Source: Cydia pomonella
Lineage: Eukaryota; Arthropoda; Insecta; Lepidoptera; Tortricidae
Reading direction: 5' to 3'
NCBI RefSeq assembly: GCF_033807575.1
Contig: NC_084703.1
Coordinates: forward strand, 15,872,001 to 15,936,000
DNA: 64,000 bases
Part shown: piece after piece, positions 22,864 through 34,984 of the stretch
Layout of the letters: each line of letters opens with the position of its first letter
Position numbering within the stretch: position 1 is the first letter of the stretch
Notes under the pieces: generated by a model
What the model was told of the DNA's origin: nothing
The model's database searches: none
What the model saw: the letters and a program-made list of their open reading frames with translations, nothing else
Position numbers and translations under genes: made by a program

Positions 22864-23981
22864 ATGGAATTGACTCGCGAACATTTTCGAGCGATTATGT
22901 TTTACAATTTTCGACGGGGCCTCAGTCAACAACAGGGTATCGATGAACTTATTTCGACTTTTGGAGATGAAGCACCATCAAGGACGAGTGTTTATCGTTG
23001 GTTTGCAGAGTTTGTTCGTGGCCGTAATTCGCTTGTGGACGAGTTTCGTGAAGGTCGTCCAAAATCAGTGGTTGTTCCGGAAAACATTGACTCTGTGCGT
23101 GAACTCATATTGCAAGACCGCCACTTGACTTATCGAAAGATTGAGGCGTCCTTGGACATTAGTGGGACCAGCATACAAACAATATTGCATGAACATTTAG
23201 CAGTCAAGAAAGTTTGTTCTCGATGGATACCACGTAATTTGTCCGGTGCTCAAAAACAGGCTCGCGTGGATTGGTGCAAAGACATGCTAAATACAGCAGT
23301 GGGGCTTCGAAATATGTCTATGATATTGTCACAGGTGACGAATTGTGGATCTACTCGTATGAACCGGAAAATAAACAGCAGTCGACAGTGTGGGTCTTTC
23401 AAGGTGAACAAAATCCAACAAAAGGTGTTCGTGCACGAAGTACTGCAAAACCAATGGTTGCCTGTTTCTTCGGAAAAACTGGGCATATTGCAACTGTTCC
23501 TTTAGAAAAACGTAGGACAGTTAATTTTGAATGGTATATAACCATTTGTTTGCCAGAGGTGATTGAAAAAGTTCGGGCAGCCAATCGTCGCAGACGGATT
23601 ATACTGCACCACGATAATGCGAGCCCCCACCAGTCGGCACAAACATCCGCCTTTTTAAAAGCTCAAAATATCGATTTAATGGGTCACCCGCCGTATAGTC
23701 CTGATTTGGCCCCCAATGATTTTTTTTTGTTCCCGCACATCAAGAACAAACTGCGCGGACAACGTTTTTTGACACCGGAAGCAGCGGTCGATGCGTTCAA
23801 AATGCACGTTTTGGAGGTGTCGCAATCGAAGTGGTTGAACTGCTTTAAAAATTGGTTTAATGAAATGAAAAAATGTGTAGACTTCAAAGGGGAATATTTT
23901 GAAAACCCAATAAAGTCATTTTTGTTAGTATAAAGTTGTTAATAATTTCTAATCCCGAAATATAAAAGGCAACCCTCGTAT
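22864..23981 (+). pseudogene. Mariner transposase (D34D), one frameshift, 5' end missing
   Basis: The first frame, 22864 to about 23290, starts MELTREHFRAIMFYNFRRGL and carries the paired-type DNA-binding helices and WIPRNLSGAQKQARVDW. Coding then continues in another frame from about 23290 to 23933: YDIVTGDELWIY (first catalytic Asp), HHDNASPH (second) and YSPDLAPNDFFLFP (third). Exactly 34 residues separate the second and third Asp, the mariner D34D signature. A single-base loss near 23295 (CTAAATAC where CTAAAATAC is expected) explains the shift, and no internal stop was seen otherwise. The 3' end with CCCGAAATATAAAAGGC and CAACCCTCG followed by TA is present at about 23955-23981. No inverted copy lies upstream, so the left terminus is lost. 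Confidence 0.93.
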
Positions 23982-24201
23982 TATGGTACCATTTAGCTGA
24001 TCTGATAGGAGACAGAATAAGATGGCCATAGGAATTCTGTGATAAAACAACGCAACGTAATTGTGTTTGGGGTTGTTAGAATTGTCTGGATGAGTATTAG
24101 TTGCCTGTGGAAAGAAAAGTACAGTCAGCGATAAAAGCTTGTATCAAAAATGTAATCTTTGACAAAAACTTATTGAGTATAAACGTAAATAAATCATGGC
24201 C

Positions 24202-24314
24202 AGAGGGCCTACCGCGAACCACGTTCGACGTGTTGCCTCTCTGTCGCACTTGTACATTTGTACGTAAGTGTGACAGGAAGGCAACACGTCGAACGTGGTT
24301 CGCGGTAGGCTCTC
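24202..24314. mobile_element. Hairpin MITE, 'cctaccgcgaacc' family, copy 1
   Basis: About 45-bp arms containing CCTACCGCGAACCACGTTCG and TGTTGCCT are inverted around a short loop with TGTACATTTGTACG. It is near-palindromic and non-coding. The 72-aa and 99-aa frames crossing it arise from the palindrome. Confidence 0.88.
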
Positions 24315-25276
24315 AGTGATCGGATTTTCCGGTGCAACACCGTGGGATACCAAGTAGAAAACGTAATATGGATATGACCAAAATTCCCGGATTTCGTTTG
24401 TTTTTATATCGATATGATAGGTATACTTAGTTAGGCAGCTCAAATTACGAATATACTCGTAAACTAAATCTTTATCAATGCATTGAATATTCTTTACTTT
24501 AATTTAATTTAAACCTGTACAGTATTTTTAGTAGATATCCATATTATTTGTTATTATTATCACATATAACGCGGTTCATCAATACTTCAATAAGTTGTAT
24601 ACATATATCATTCGATATCTTAATGTTACTGGCCACTTATGGTGCAAAGCAAGAAAACAAATAAATATTAGTGAATTGTCAAACTGACTGGATGACTGAA
24701 ATATGTTTAATTATGACAGTGTTTTACAACCTATCTTTTGTAATTGTTGAAAGTACATATATCGAAATTGCATAATAATAAATAAACGCCCTGGCGGCAT
24801 CCTAGGTTAGGTATTTTATAATGTATTGGTATGCATTTTTAATGCTTTGGTTTTTTTATTTTATTATATGCATATTATAAAAAAACTAAACCTAAGAGTT
24901 AAGATGAATAAAGAAAATACTAACGCTTATTATATGCACAATGCACATACACTTATTTTCCGAAAATATTTATTTTACGCGACAAAATGTTACTAAAATT
25001 TACTGAATGTAATATAGCCAGTAACTTATTCTACAATATTAGTTGTGGAATCCCGGGGTATATCCATATTAGTATAATGTTTGAAGTCATTCACCCCGTA
25101 TTGCACCGGGAAATCCGATCACTGATCATGACAATTATTATTACTGCTTTACGGTATTTGAACATTCCTAAAACGAAACAAACGAGAACCTGATTACTGC
25201 CTAGTTTTCATACAAAGCAAATAGACGAGAGAGATTTAAATGAATACCCGTTTGTGTGCACAGTGGATTGGACACA

Positions 25277-25393
25277 GAGGGCCTATCGCGAACCACGTTA
25301 GATGTGTTGCCTCTCTGTCGCACTTGTAAATTCGTACGTACGTAAATGTGACAGGGAGGCAACACGTCGAACGTGGTTCGCGGTAGGCCCTCA
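25277..25393. mobile_element. Hairpin MITE, 'cctaccgcgaacc' family, copy 2
   Basis: Same family as 24202-24314, 1.07 kb away. The left arm has two or three substitutions (CCTATCGCGAACCACGTTAG) relative to the right arm. Confidence 0.88.
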
Positions 25394-26230
25394 GGTGCCA
25401 TCAAAAACCATAACGTAACAGGGAAGGCGCTCAAAAATAAAATATTTTGAAAACGCTTTTTACTTCGTATAAAGCCGCATTGAGACTAACATCCCAGTTT
25501 TGTATTAGAATCGCGAATTGACTTAATCCCAGCACTTATTTAAGTGTGTAGGGTCCATATTTAGTAAAAACATAGACAGAATAACTATAGTAGACGTAAA
25601 TAGTAAAAGAGTATATCGTGGAGCAGTTGTAATAGCGGAACTAGGTATTAGAGTCGGACCATGTTAAGAGGGAAGAACAGCTTTGCGATTCTAACCGAAA
25701 GTACTTAAATTTTTGATGTATTTCCATTTTGTGAGAAAACTGTTTCCACTAACTACCTAAATCTTAACAAATCACTTTGATTATAATGTCGATCGCTACA
25801 AATCAGCATAATACATTCTAGATTCTAAGTTTGTACGTTTCTCTTAAAATAAACTTTTTAAACGTCAAACTTGCACAGTCTGTGCATAATCGCTGCCGAG
25901 CTGCTAGCTGCTTGCTCGCTAGCTTGGTCTGACTTTAGCGCTGGTAACTGCCTTATATTGTCACTCGAAGCACTAACGTTTGACAACTCATGTTACAAAG
26001 TAACACATGGTTGTTGTTTTCGCCACGAGCGTAATTATATTGCTGTCCCGCCCATGAAGCCGGCGTTCACTGACACTGTGGGAGCGGAACAGTAATATAC
26101 CTAATTATGGGCGTGCGATAAAGATAGGAACAGGCGGATTAATGTACGAAATTCCTCGTGCTAATTTGCCTTCGTGCGTCCTTTCTTTACGGTATCCAGA
26201 TATTTCAAGACAGCTCCTTGTTTTTTTTTT
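25394..26230. other. AT-rich sequence inside duplication copy A
   Basis: It has a diverged relative of the 12975-13100 MITE family near 25862-25935 (CAAACTTGCACAG, then TAGCTTGGTCTGACT). No gene was recognised. The same content lies at 34985-35821 in copy B. Confidence 0.4.
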
Positions 26231-26440
26231 ATACTACGTCGGTGGCAAACAAGCATACGGCCTGCCTGATGGTAAGCAGTCTCCGTAGCCTATGTACACC
26301 GGCAACTCCAGAGGAGTTACATGCGCGTTGCCGACCCTAACCCCACCCCCCTCGTTGAGCTCTGGCAACCTTACTCACCGGCAGGAACACAACACTATGA
26401 GTAGCGTCAAGTGTTATTTGGCTGCGGTTTTCTGTAAGGT
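26231..26440 (+). repeat. Interspersed repeat, same family as 4197-4395
   Basis: It runs from ACTACGTCGGTGGCAAACA to TTGGCTGCGGTTTTCTG, including GGAGTTACATGCGCGTTGCC. It is shared in inverted orientation with 4197-4395. Confidence 0.72.
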
Positions 26441-27689
26441 GGAGGTACTTCCTCAGTTGGGCTCTGCTCTAGATCTGGAATGACATCTGCTGTGCTGTGC
26501 CCTGCCACACAAGGCGAGATGACATTCACATTGCCCATACCTCTCTTTTGGACGTAGTTTAAGGACATACCCGGGTCCAATATACCTAGAGACCTTTTCT
26601 TATATACCTAGAGATTGAGGTGCTAATTTGCCTTTCTTGTTCCTGAAAGTTAGAGGGCGGCCAAAAAGTGGAAAAAGGTGTAGGTATGGGGTATGGCGTC
26701 TCATAATTTGAAATTCAAATCGAGAAATAGGTCAAAGGGCGACTTTTTGAGGATTTCATTCGTACTTTAATGATTTGTACTTAATTTATTTTATACACAG
26801 GCGTTTATGAATAACGCCATTATATTTCGTGTCATCCACAATGACGCGCAGATTTGTCAAATCTAGTACTAGTACTAAATCATAACATAACTAAACCTTT
26901 AATAATATGACAATATGAGGCACGCGTCTTCGTGAATGACAGACGATTGGTTCGAATTCGAGAGTGACACCACTGAACTAGCGCTATTCTTAGTGCCCGT
27001 AACCCGTAAGCCCGTAAGGCCCGTCCTTAGATATATATTATGTCAATGGGTGTAAGTACCTATAGGTGGTTTATAACTTTTGTGCTTTTGACCGTTAAGT
27101 TTCTAGGAGAGGAAATACTTTCGGGAACAAAAGAGAACAAGTTTTAATTTATATGAGTCTGATAATAAGCTATAATGTTGATGCTTTCAAGTAGGTATTG
27201 GCGTGAGATTTTGGCGTTGAATTATGAGTGGCATTCATGTATGTACCTAAAGAAGGGCGGAGAAAGTGTTAAACTTAGTTCTGGAAACTCTGATGTTTTA
27301 ATTAGATAAAGACTTCCATCTATCTGTTCCTTTATAAGCTTCCATAGTAAATTATTATTGTACATATATCTACAAGTATGAATGATAGTGATAGCTAAGC
27401 GGAAATAAATGCGAGTTTGACTTAAACACCGGCGGTACTACATGCTACGACACGATACTCATTTGTACCTAATGTATTAAGTGTATTAAACACCTAAGTA
27501 CAAAAATACATATATCACCAGAAAATTGCGTTTTTGTATAAGGAGTCCTGTTTTTTTTTAATTATTCTTTTAGGACATTAATGTCACAAACTTAAAATGC
27601 GTGAAATGATTAATTTTTGTAGGGATCAAACCTGGTAATGCGCAGATATAAACATGCTAGGCCTGGACGCGGGCATATTTACGTACCTA
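26441..27689. other. AT-rich sequence inside duplication copy A
   Basis: No supported gene or repeat boundary. The same content lies at 36032-37280 in copy B. Confidence 0.35.
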
Positions 27690-29517
27690 TTATAGAGAGG
27701 CTCTCGGGTGCCGACGGTGGCTAGACCACTGTCTCGCAACTGAAGCGGCCTGGCGAACTATCAAGTCGGTAACAGTTTTACAAGATGTCCTGTGGTCGGA
27801 TCACTTACCCCTTGCTATAGAATGTGACTTAAGGTTAACGATATATATATATAACTAACGATGTAAACGTACAACAGTGATATTAAATATATTAAATGGG
27901 GTACGAGATCGCTGTCACATATTAAGGAATACGCACGCATGTTCTATAATAATCTTGTAGGTATTAATGACGGTTCGAATTGTGATATTTGTTTTGACGA
28001 CCCTGCATTATTATGTAACAATATAAGTAGCCATAAGCTACATAGAAAATCTGTATCGACAAATTGTAACGGGTTTGCAGTCGGCCGCCGTAACTTGCAA
28101 TTCTCGAGTGATAAACGGAAAAAGGCTAGAAAGGTAACGGGATGGAATCTACATGTCAAGGAGAGTCACCAATTATCCAGGGTACATTTTCAGACCTGGG
28201 TTCTTGCAGGCCGCCCGTCTTCAGGTGAAATATATGGCAACATGCGCGACAGTCGTAAAATCTTCAAAAAGAATCTTAAGTATTGTCAAGACAATGAAGA
28301 TAAGATTAAATGGATATACTTGCCACATGTAAGCGCGAAAAAATCTTTACAAAGTTTTTGAACACTTAAAAAATTGAATCCCAAAAATAGTGTGCCTGCT
28401 AGTGTGGACGGTCTGCAGGAGCCTAAGCCCATAGCCGACATGTTTGCTGGCAGGTTCAATCCGCTACCCACAGCGCCCGAGCGGGTACACAGGTCTCGGA
28501 ATCGGAAGGTTCAGTTCAGTTTACCCCACAGGATGTCAAAAAAGCAGTTTCACAGATCACAGATGACAAAGGGTAAATCGCCTGGGCACGATGTGCTTAG
28601 TTTGGAACACGTGCAGTATGCCGGTGATGTTATTTATGGCAAATTATGTGCGTTATACAGCATGTGCGTCAAATACTCCTATCTGCCTACTCAGATGATG
28701 GGAACCGTTGTAGTACCTGTGGTTAAAAACAAAACGGGTGACTTAGATTAGACTAAATTCTATAAGAGCCAAATTTTTGTACCTTCATATTCAATTATAA
28801 TATGAGCCTATTTATTTGTGGTTTCCAAGTTTTACCCATTTTATATTTTGCTTGCTATTACAATTTCGCAGGCGTTATCATTTTTCAAGTTATCGATCTC
28901 ATTTTTAATAAAAAACGCTAAGGTACAATTACTTTTATTACGCCAGGAATTAGTACCTTTAATGTTTTATCTGTTAAGTTTAAATAACTCAGAAAATGAT
29001 GTCTTATTTATAGTAACGTCTGAAAACCACTGAAAGACGGGCTCAGCACCATGCTATCAGTGGTCTTCAGACGTTACTCTCGATTTGTGACCGGTATGCA
29101 ACGGCCCATGGCCTAAAGTATAACGTTCAGAAAACAGAGATGATGGTATTTAGGGCAGGCAGAGGTCCGGACACGATACCGAAGTTGGTTCTAAATGGCT
29201 CGTCAGTGCGTGTTGTAAATAGGTTTAAATACCTTGGGCACATTTTGTGTAGTGATTTAAAAGATGACCATGATATGGAAAGGGAAAGACGAGCCCTATC
29301 GATTAGGTGTAACATGCTCGCGCGCAAATTTGCAAGGTGTACAGAGAGTGTCAAAGTGACTCTATTTCGAGCATTTTGTCAGTGTTTGTATACCTGCCAG
29401 CTCTGGGTGAACTTTAGTAGGAAAGCATTTTCAACTTTGCGAGTTCAATACAATGACGCTTTTCGCATCCTACTGAGGTTACCCAGGTGCTGCAGCGCGT
29501 TGGGCATGTGATCCGTT
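27690..29517 (+). mobile_element. APE-type LINE fragment, central RT deleted (copy A)
   Basis: Near 27760-27830 the frame reads SVTVLQDVLWSDHLPLAIEC, the end of an apurinic-type endonuclease (SDH motif). It is followed by the linker frame to 28361 (VTGWNLHVKESHQLSRVHFQ). Then 28374-28751 has MFAGRFNPLP, KGKSPGHD, YAGDVIYGKLCALY and VVVPVVKNKTGD, the N-terminal fingers of the reverse transcriptase. The palm with the YADD box is absent. Coding resumes near 29040 with LQTLLSICDRYATAHG and FKYLGHIL to 29511. Several frame changes and stops make it inactive. The superfamily is probably Jockey/CR1-like. Confidence 0.85.
28756..29005 (+). repeat. About 250-bp insert within the LINE RT
   Basis: This segment replaces the missing LINE palm and is about 85% similar by eye to the inverse complement of 54925-55205. 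Shared landmarks are TACCTTCATATTCA, TTGTGGTTTCCAAGTTTTAC and AAGTTATCGATCTCATTTTT. It is an independent repeat family, class unknown. Confidence 0.75.
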
Positions 29518-32023
29518 CATCAGAATGAGAACAAAAAGTAGACACGTGATATAATATAAATATATATATAATGCAATTATATTGCAATAATAATGTAAAT
29601 AAATTGAGACTAGTCATACCTATCGACTGAAGCAACTAGTAGTATAAGTTTTAATTTTATTGTATTTTAGTTCTTATTTTTACCTCATTCTATTATTATG
29701 GACATTTGTCTGAATTAAAGTGATTTATTTTATTTAAATACTAAGTTACAATTCCACTTAGGTATCGCCTATAAACATTAGCACGAAAAACAGACAGAAG
29801 TGTTCCGTTATTTCTTTTTGAGGAATGGAATCCTAAAAACTCCGTCCGAGGGGCGGGGCCGCGGCACTTAATCGATATCAACCAGATATCGCTTCGCACT
29901 TGTTTCTTTTACCGCAATAAACAGGGATGCAATAGTAAAAACTTATTGCAATAGTTTATGTTGTCTACCTTGACACATTCAGTGCCAGCGCGCAGCGCGT
30001 GCTACGACCATCGAGGGTAACCTGTGAAAACCCGTATGTAGCGAAAAGCAACTGCGAACTGAGCGCCCGCCTGGTGGGTTGCTAGCAGTGAATGCGTTAA
30101 GGATTGTGGATTTGTGAGTTACGAAACTTACAAGCAACCTATGTGTTATTGTTACCTGATGACATCGTCTGCGTATATACCATTTCAATTGCAAATTCCC
30201 GCTAACTACAGTTTAACCTTTTGTATTGTATATATATATTTATTTTTATTTTTTTTTTTTTTTTTTTTTATTTTATTTATTATTTATTTATTTATTTGTA
30301 AGGCTAGAACGTGGGCTCGCATTCGCCAACAAAACTATACCTACTCATTGACTATGATACTATGTAGTAACCTACTGCTAGTTATCAGATTTTTTATTTG
30401 CCTGCTGAAATAAAACAACAATATAAATTAAAGGAATTTATTTTTTAATAATCATAAAGTATTAATATTTACATTACATATCAACTGTCCGTGTTTACAT
30501 TCACTAATATTTATAATAAATTAATATTGCACTGTTTACATGTAGGTTTGTCCACTGAATATAATTATTACATCGATTTACCTTCTAAAAGTTTTAATTC
30601 GGTACATTTAACGATTTGATTATTGGACCATTTTGATCCGGTCATAATTACAATATAAATGTAATGCCATGAGGGTATGCATATAATATACGAGTAAGTA
30701 ATGTAAATACAAAGATAAACTTGACCTAGAATTCAAATTCGTGGAATGTACCTAAATTAAATACCAACATACATACCTACATAATATAACACCCATCCTT
30801 AACGGTCAAGATGTTAGAAGACCTGGCATTTAACACAGGGGTATCATCGTCGCTCCTCTTATTAGGGCCTTATCACACTTGCGATTTGTGAGCCAGTTGA
30901 AAGCGAAGCGAGCGCAGCGAGTTTGCCACGAGTTCGCCGCGAGTGCGCAACGATATCGCCGCGAGCACGCAACGATTTCGCTTCCATTCCAGCATGTCAG
31001 TACGCAGAGCAAATTTACAATAACAATATACATAATGGATATATACAGAGGATTACTATTACTAGCTTATATCTAAAATAGGCCCTTGAGGCATTATACC
31101 AAGGATTTTGGCGGCATTTCCTCATTGTATCGCAATACTGATTTGTTGTGCGAGGAAGCCGCCGGCTCTTCGGTCACCAGTTACGTCAACCAGACGTTTC
31201 GTGATTTCTCCAAAAAACTTGTGCGCGCTGGGACCCCATGGATTTAGTTTCAACGCCAAATGGTACAAAATGGTGCTCTTATATTTGTTACGTTTTGTTT
31301 ACATTAGTCCGTTGGAGGTGGGATGTTGCCAGTGTGTCTACGCAGGTAGCATTATATTTTTTCGACAAATTCTGTTAGTCGTCTTTCTCCTAATATGTTT
31401 TAAATATTCGTTTTTTATACGTCGTTTTTTGTATCTTTAGTCACATACGTTTTCGTCACTCTCATTTTTTACCCTTATTTAGAATTCTTCTAGTTCATTT
31501 TCTACTTGTTCCTTTCATTATACTATATATGAACATGGTATTAAATAGGTATTGTAAATGCTATTTGCAATAGGTTCATGATAATATAAGAGTGATGTGA
31601 AAGAAACGGTAGTCACAGATAGCGAATGAGACGAAACATTAACGTGACGAACACAGAATGCAACCAAAAAGAGACGAGAATTACGAATGTGACCAGCACC
31701 GAACGTGTTAAACATTGTTTGGCGAATAAATATATGGGTTGAAAAAAAAAAAAACAAATGAGACAAGCGACGAATGTGACTTGAGATACCGTGACGATAA
31801 ATGAATAAGACTTATTAAGAGAGAGGCTAGTTACAGAATAAGTAGTCCTAGAAATAGTAATAGGAGGATACTGATGGATACCGAACAAGAAGAGTAAAGA
31901 ACGAGTCATGATCACATAAGAAATAAACTAAAAACGAATGAGACGAACGATGATGATACCGGCCATCATGAATACGTTCTGTTACATCTACTTAATTACT
32001 TGCTAGTATCCTTATTTCTATAA
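29518..32023. other. AT-rich sequence inside duplication copy A
   Basis: It contains a long T-rich run at about 30244-30296. A CG-rich repeat-like stretch lies at 30890-30985 (GCGAAGCGAGCGCAGCGAG). No gene was supported. The 110-aa frame at 31108-31440 has no recognisable features. The equivalent in copy B is 39109-41615. Confidence 0.4.
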
Positions 32024-32497
32024 TATACACCGTGTTTTTATTGAATTGCGTTAACTCCGGGGTTTCGGTAAGTACGTTTAAGGAAACTAAATGGCATAGT
32101 TAATTTTCAAAAAAAAATTTTTTTTTGTTTTGTTTTACTATTTTTATAAAAAGTAACTAAATGTTGCATATAGCGTTGTTGTAACACGGGCATTACATTT
32201 AACTCGACCAAACAATTGAAAACTGTGATATATCAATGTCATTTCTAACATCGATCGTCCGAGATAGTACGTACGTTTAGTAGCAAATGTATGAACTCGC
32301 ACTAAACACTAATCAATAAGTAAACAGGCCCTAAGGCAAGTGTACACGCTCGTAAGGGCCTTATGATATAAAAAATTATGATTGATTATCTCCGAAATGG
32401 AGTTAGTTAGAATATCGGTATCTTTGAGAAAGTTATTTAATTTAAGCTCAGGAATGCACCCTCGAAATTAACGCAAATAAAAAAAACACGGTGTATA
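32024..32497 (+). mobile_element. TACACCGTG MITE, copy 1 (474 bp)
   Basis: It starts TATACACCGTGTTTTTATT and ends AAAAAACACGGTGTATA. The termini are inverted, with TA at both ends, fitting a Tc1/mariner-type MITE. Internal landmarks are GTTAACTCCGGGGTTTCGG and CTCAGGAATGCACCC. Other copies: 41616-42089, 47149-47642, 47739-48227 and, inverted, 63467-63748. Confidence 0.9.
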
Positions 32498-33608
32498 TCA
32501 GCGACTACCCTGAGCCATGCAGAGCTACCTAAACTGCGCGGGAGTTGCGCGACCCCCTGGATTACCTACATATATACATATATATGTAATATGGATAGTA
32601 CATTATGATACAAGTGTGCTAAGTTGGTCATTACACACGAGGCGATATTGTGCGCGCGAGCTTTAAGCGAGCGCGCAATAAGAAAGCCGATGTGGGTAAT
32701 GACCAATACACACGCGTTTTATACGACGTTTTTCAACACACTTGCGAGGAAAAAACTTATAAATTACATTTTTTTGTCGAAATAGTAAAAGTACAATTTT
32801 CAAAATGGTGGCTTACAGTTTTAACATCGAATAATTGCACTAAAGCGTGCTGGGCTTGTAGGCACTTATTCGCCAGTTAATTGAAGCTACCAACACGTTT
32901 TCCAAATAAGACTGGGCGTTTTTGCTGATTTTCTATTACTGGCAGCATCAATTTTTGAAAATGACAATGCTTGAAAATTACATTTTCGTCAATGTATGTA
33001 TAAACTAAAAACATGCAAACTATTTCAATTTTATGACAAATACGGAAAATGGCTGGCGCGTTATTTTTTTTTATTTTATAATATAATGTTATAATTTATA
33101 GCACTCGTGCTTTTTCATTATATTATAAGCTCATAATATACTGAATAAGCACGCGTGTTTGAATTCTAGGATTATGAGCCAAAAATCGGAATAAAAACGT
33201 CGTTTTGAGCAAGTGTGTTGAAAATTGTAGTTTTTTTATAACTGAGTTCTAGCGACAACATCATCAGACGATGTTGCCGACGATATCGTACCTCGCAAAC
33301 AACAAATACAAATTTCCTTCCAACTTTCCCGTTAATAATGATAATAGTCTGTAGTAAAGGCGAATTCAAAAAAAGTTATGGCCTTCGGAAGAAACTTAAT
33401 TTAAAGGATGTGTGGAGGATGTTGTAGTTTTTGTATATATTATGTAATATATATTATAGAATATATATGTATTTTGTTGCAGTTATTGTAGGTCATATAC
33501 CATTGAATGTATATTTTTGGTTATCAGTAAACTAAATAAGGCGTTAGAGTGCGTGTGAAGATATATTTGAGCACCTCGGACGCTCCAATCTATCTGATGG
33601 CGACTGTA
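32498..33608. other. AT-rich end of duplication copy A
   Basis: A degenerate inverted repeat surrounds TATAATATAATGTTATAA near 33078-33145. The last 70 bp, ending GATGGCGACTGTA, resemble the terminal inverted repeat of a DNA transposon as I recall it from Lepidoptera. No gene was supported. Confidence 0.35.
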
Positions 33609-33792
33609 TAAGATGGCCATAGGAATTCTGTGATAAAACAACGCAACGTAATTGTGTTTGGGGTTGTTAGAATTGTCTGGATGAGTATTAGTTGCCTGTG
33701 GAAAGAAAAGTACAGTCAGCGATAAAAGCTTGTATCAAAAATGTAATCTTTGACAAAAACTTATTGAGTATAAACGTAAATAAATCATGGCC

Positions 33793-33905
33793 AGAGGGCC
33801 TACCGCGAACCACGTTCGACGTGTTGCCTCTCTGTCGCACTTGTACATTTGTACGTAAGTGTGACAGGAAGGCAACACGTCGAACGTGGTTCGCGGTAGG
33901 CTCTC
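33793..33905. mobile_element. Hairpin MITE, copy of 24202-24314
   Basis: It is carried along by the 9.59-kb duplication and is identical to its partner. Confidence 0.88.
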
Positions 33906-34867
33906 AGTGATCGGATTTTCCGGTGCAACACCGTGGGATACCAAGTAGAAAACGTAATATGGATATGACCAAAATTCCCGGATTTCGTTTGTTTTTATAT
34001 CGATATGATAGGTATACTTAGTTAGGCAGCTCAAATTACGAATATACTCGTAAACTAAATCTTTATCAATGCATTGAATATTCTTTACTTTAATTTAATT
34101 TAAACCTGTACAGTATTTTTAGTAGATATCCATATTATTTGTTATTATTATCACATATAACGCGGTTCATCAATACTTCAATAAGTTGTATACATATATC
34201 ATTCGATATCTTAATGTTACTGGCCACTTATGGTGCAAAGCAAGAAAACAAATAAATATTAGTGAATTGTCAAACTGACTGGATGACTGAAATATGTTTA
34301 ATTATGACAGTGTTTTACAACCTATCTTTTGTAATTGTTGAAAGTACATATATCGAAATTGCATAATAATAAATAAACGCCCTGGCGGCATCCTAGGTTA
34401 GGTATTTTATAATGTATTGGTATGCATTTTTAATGCTTTGGTTTTTTTATTTTATTATATGCATATTATAAAAAAACTAAACCTAAGAGTTAAGATGAAT
34501 AAAGAAAATACTAACGCTTATTATATGCACAATGCACATACACTTATTTTCCGAAAATATTTATTTTACGCGACAAAATGTTACTAAAATTTACTGAATG
34601 TAATATAGCCAGTAACTTATTCTACAATATTAGTTGTGGAATCCCGGGGTATATCCATATTAGTATAATGTTTGAAGTCATTCACCCCGTATTGCACCGG
34701 GAAATCCGATCACTGATCATGACAATTATTATTACTGCTTTACGGTATTTGAACATTCCTAAAACGAAACAAACGAGAACCTGATTACTGCCTAGTTTTC
34801 ATACAAAGCAAATAGACGAGAGAGATTTAAATGAATACCCGTTTGTGTGCACAGTGGATTGGACACA

Positions 34868-34984
34868 GAGGGCCTATCGCGAACCACGTTAGATGTGTTG
34901 CCTCTCTGTCGCACTTGTAAATTCGTACGTACGTAAATGTGACAGGGAGGCAACACGTCGAACGTGGTTCGCGGTAGGCCCTCA
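34868..34984. mobile_element. Hairpin MITE, copy of 25277-25393
   Basis: It is carried along by the 9.59-kb duplication and is identical to its partner. Confidence 0.88.

Larger units (their letters stand above)
24017..33608. repeat. 9.59-kb tandem duplication, copy A
   Basis: Sequence from ATAAGATGGCCATAGG at 24017 is repeated from 33608, and both copies end with TGATGGCGACTGTA (33608 and 43200). Corresponding landmarks are offset by 9591 bp, or 9592 after about 30290. The unit contains two palindromic MITEs, a repeat of the 4197-4395 family, an internally deleted LINE, a second insert, and a TACACCGTG MITE. No host gene was recognised inside. Confidence 0.95.

Noticed and set aside
27939..28361. 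140-aa frame as an independent gene
   Set aside because: Position and motifs place it between the endonuclease and RT of a decayed LINE.
31108..31440. 110-aa frame rich in hydrophobic residues (and 128-aa version at 40700-41086)
   Set aside because: No recognisable domain, and AT-rich context. A one-base homopolymer difference changes its end, so it is not a supported gene.
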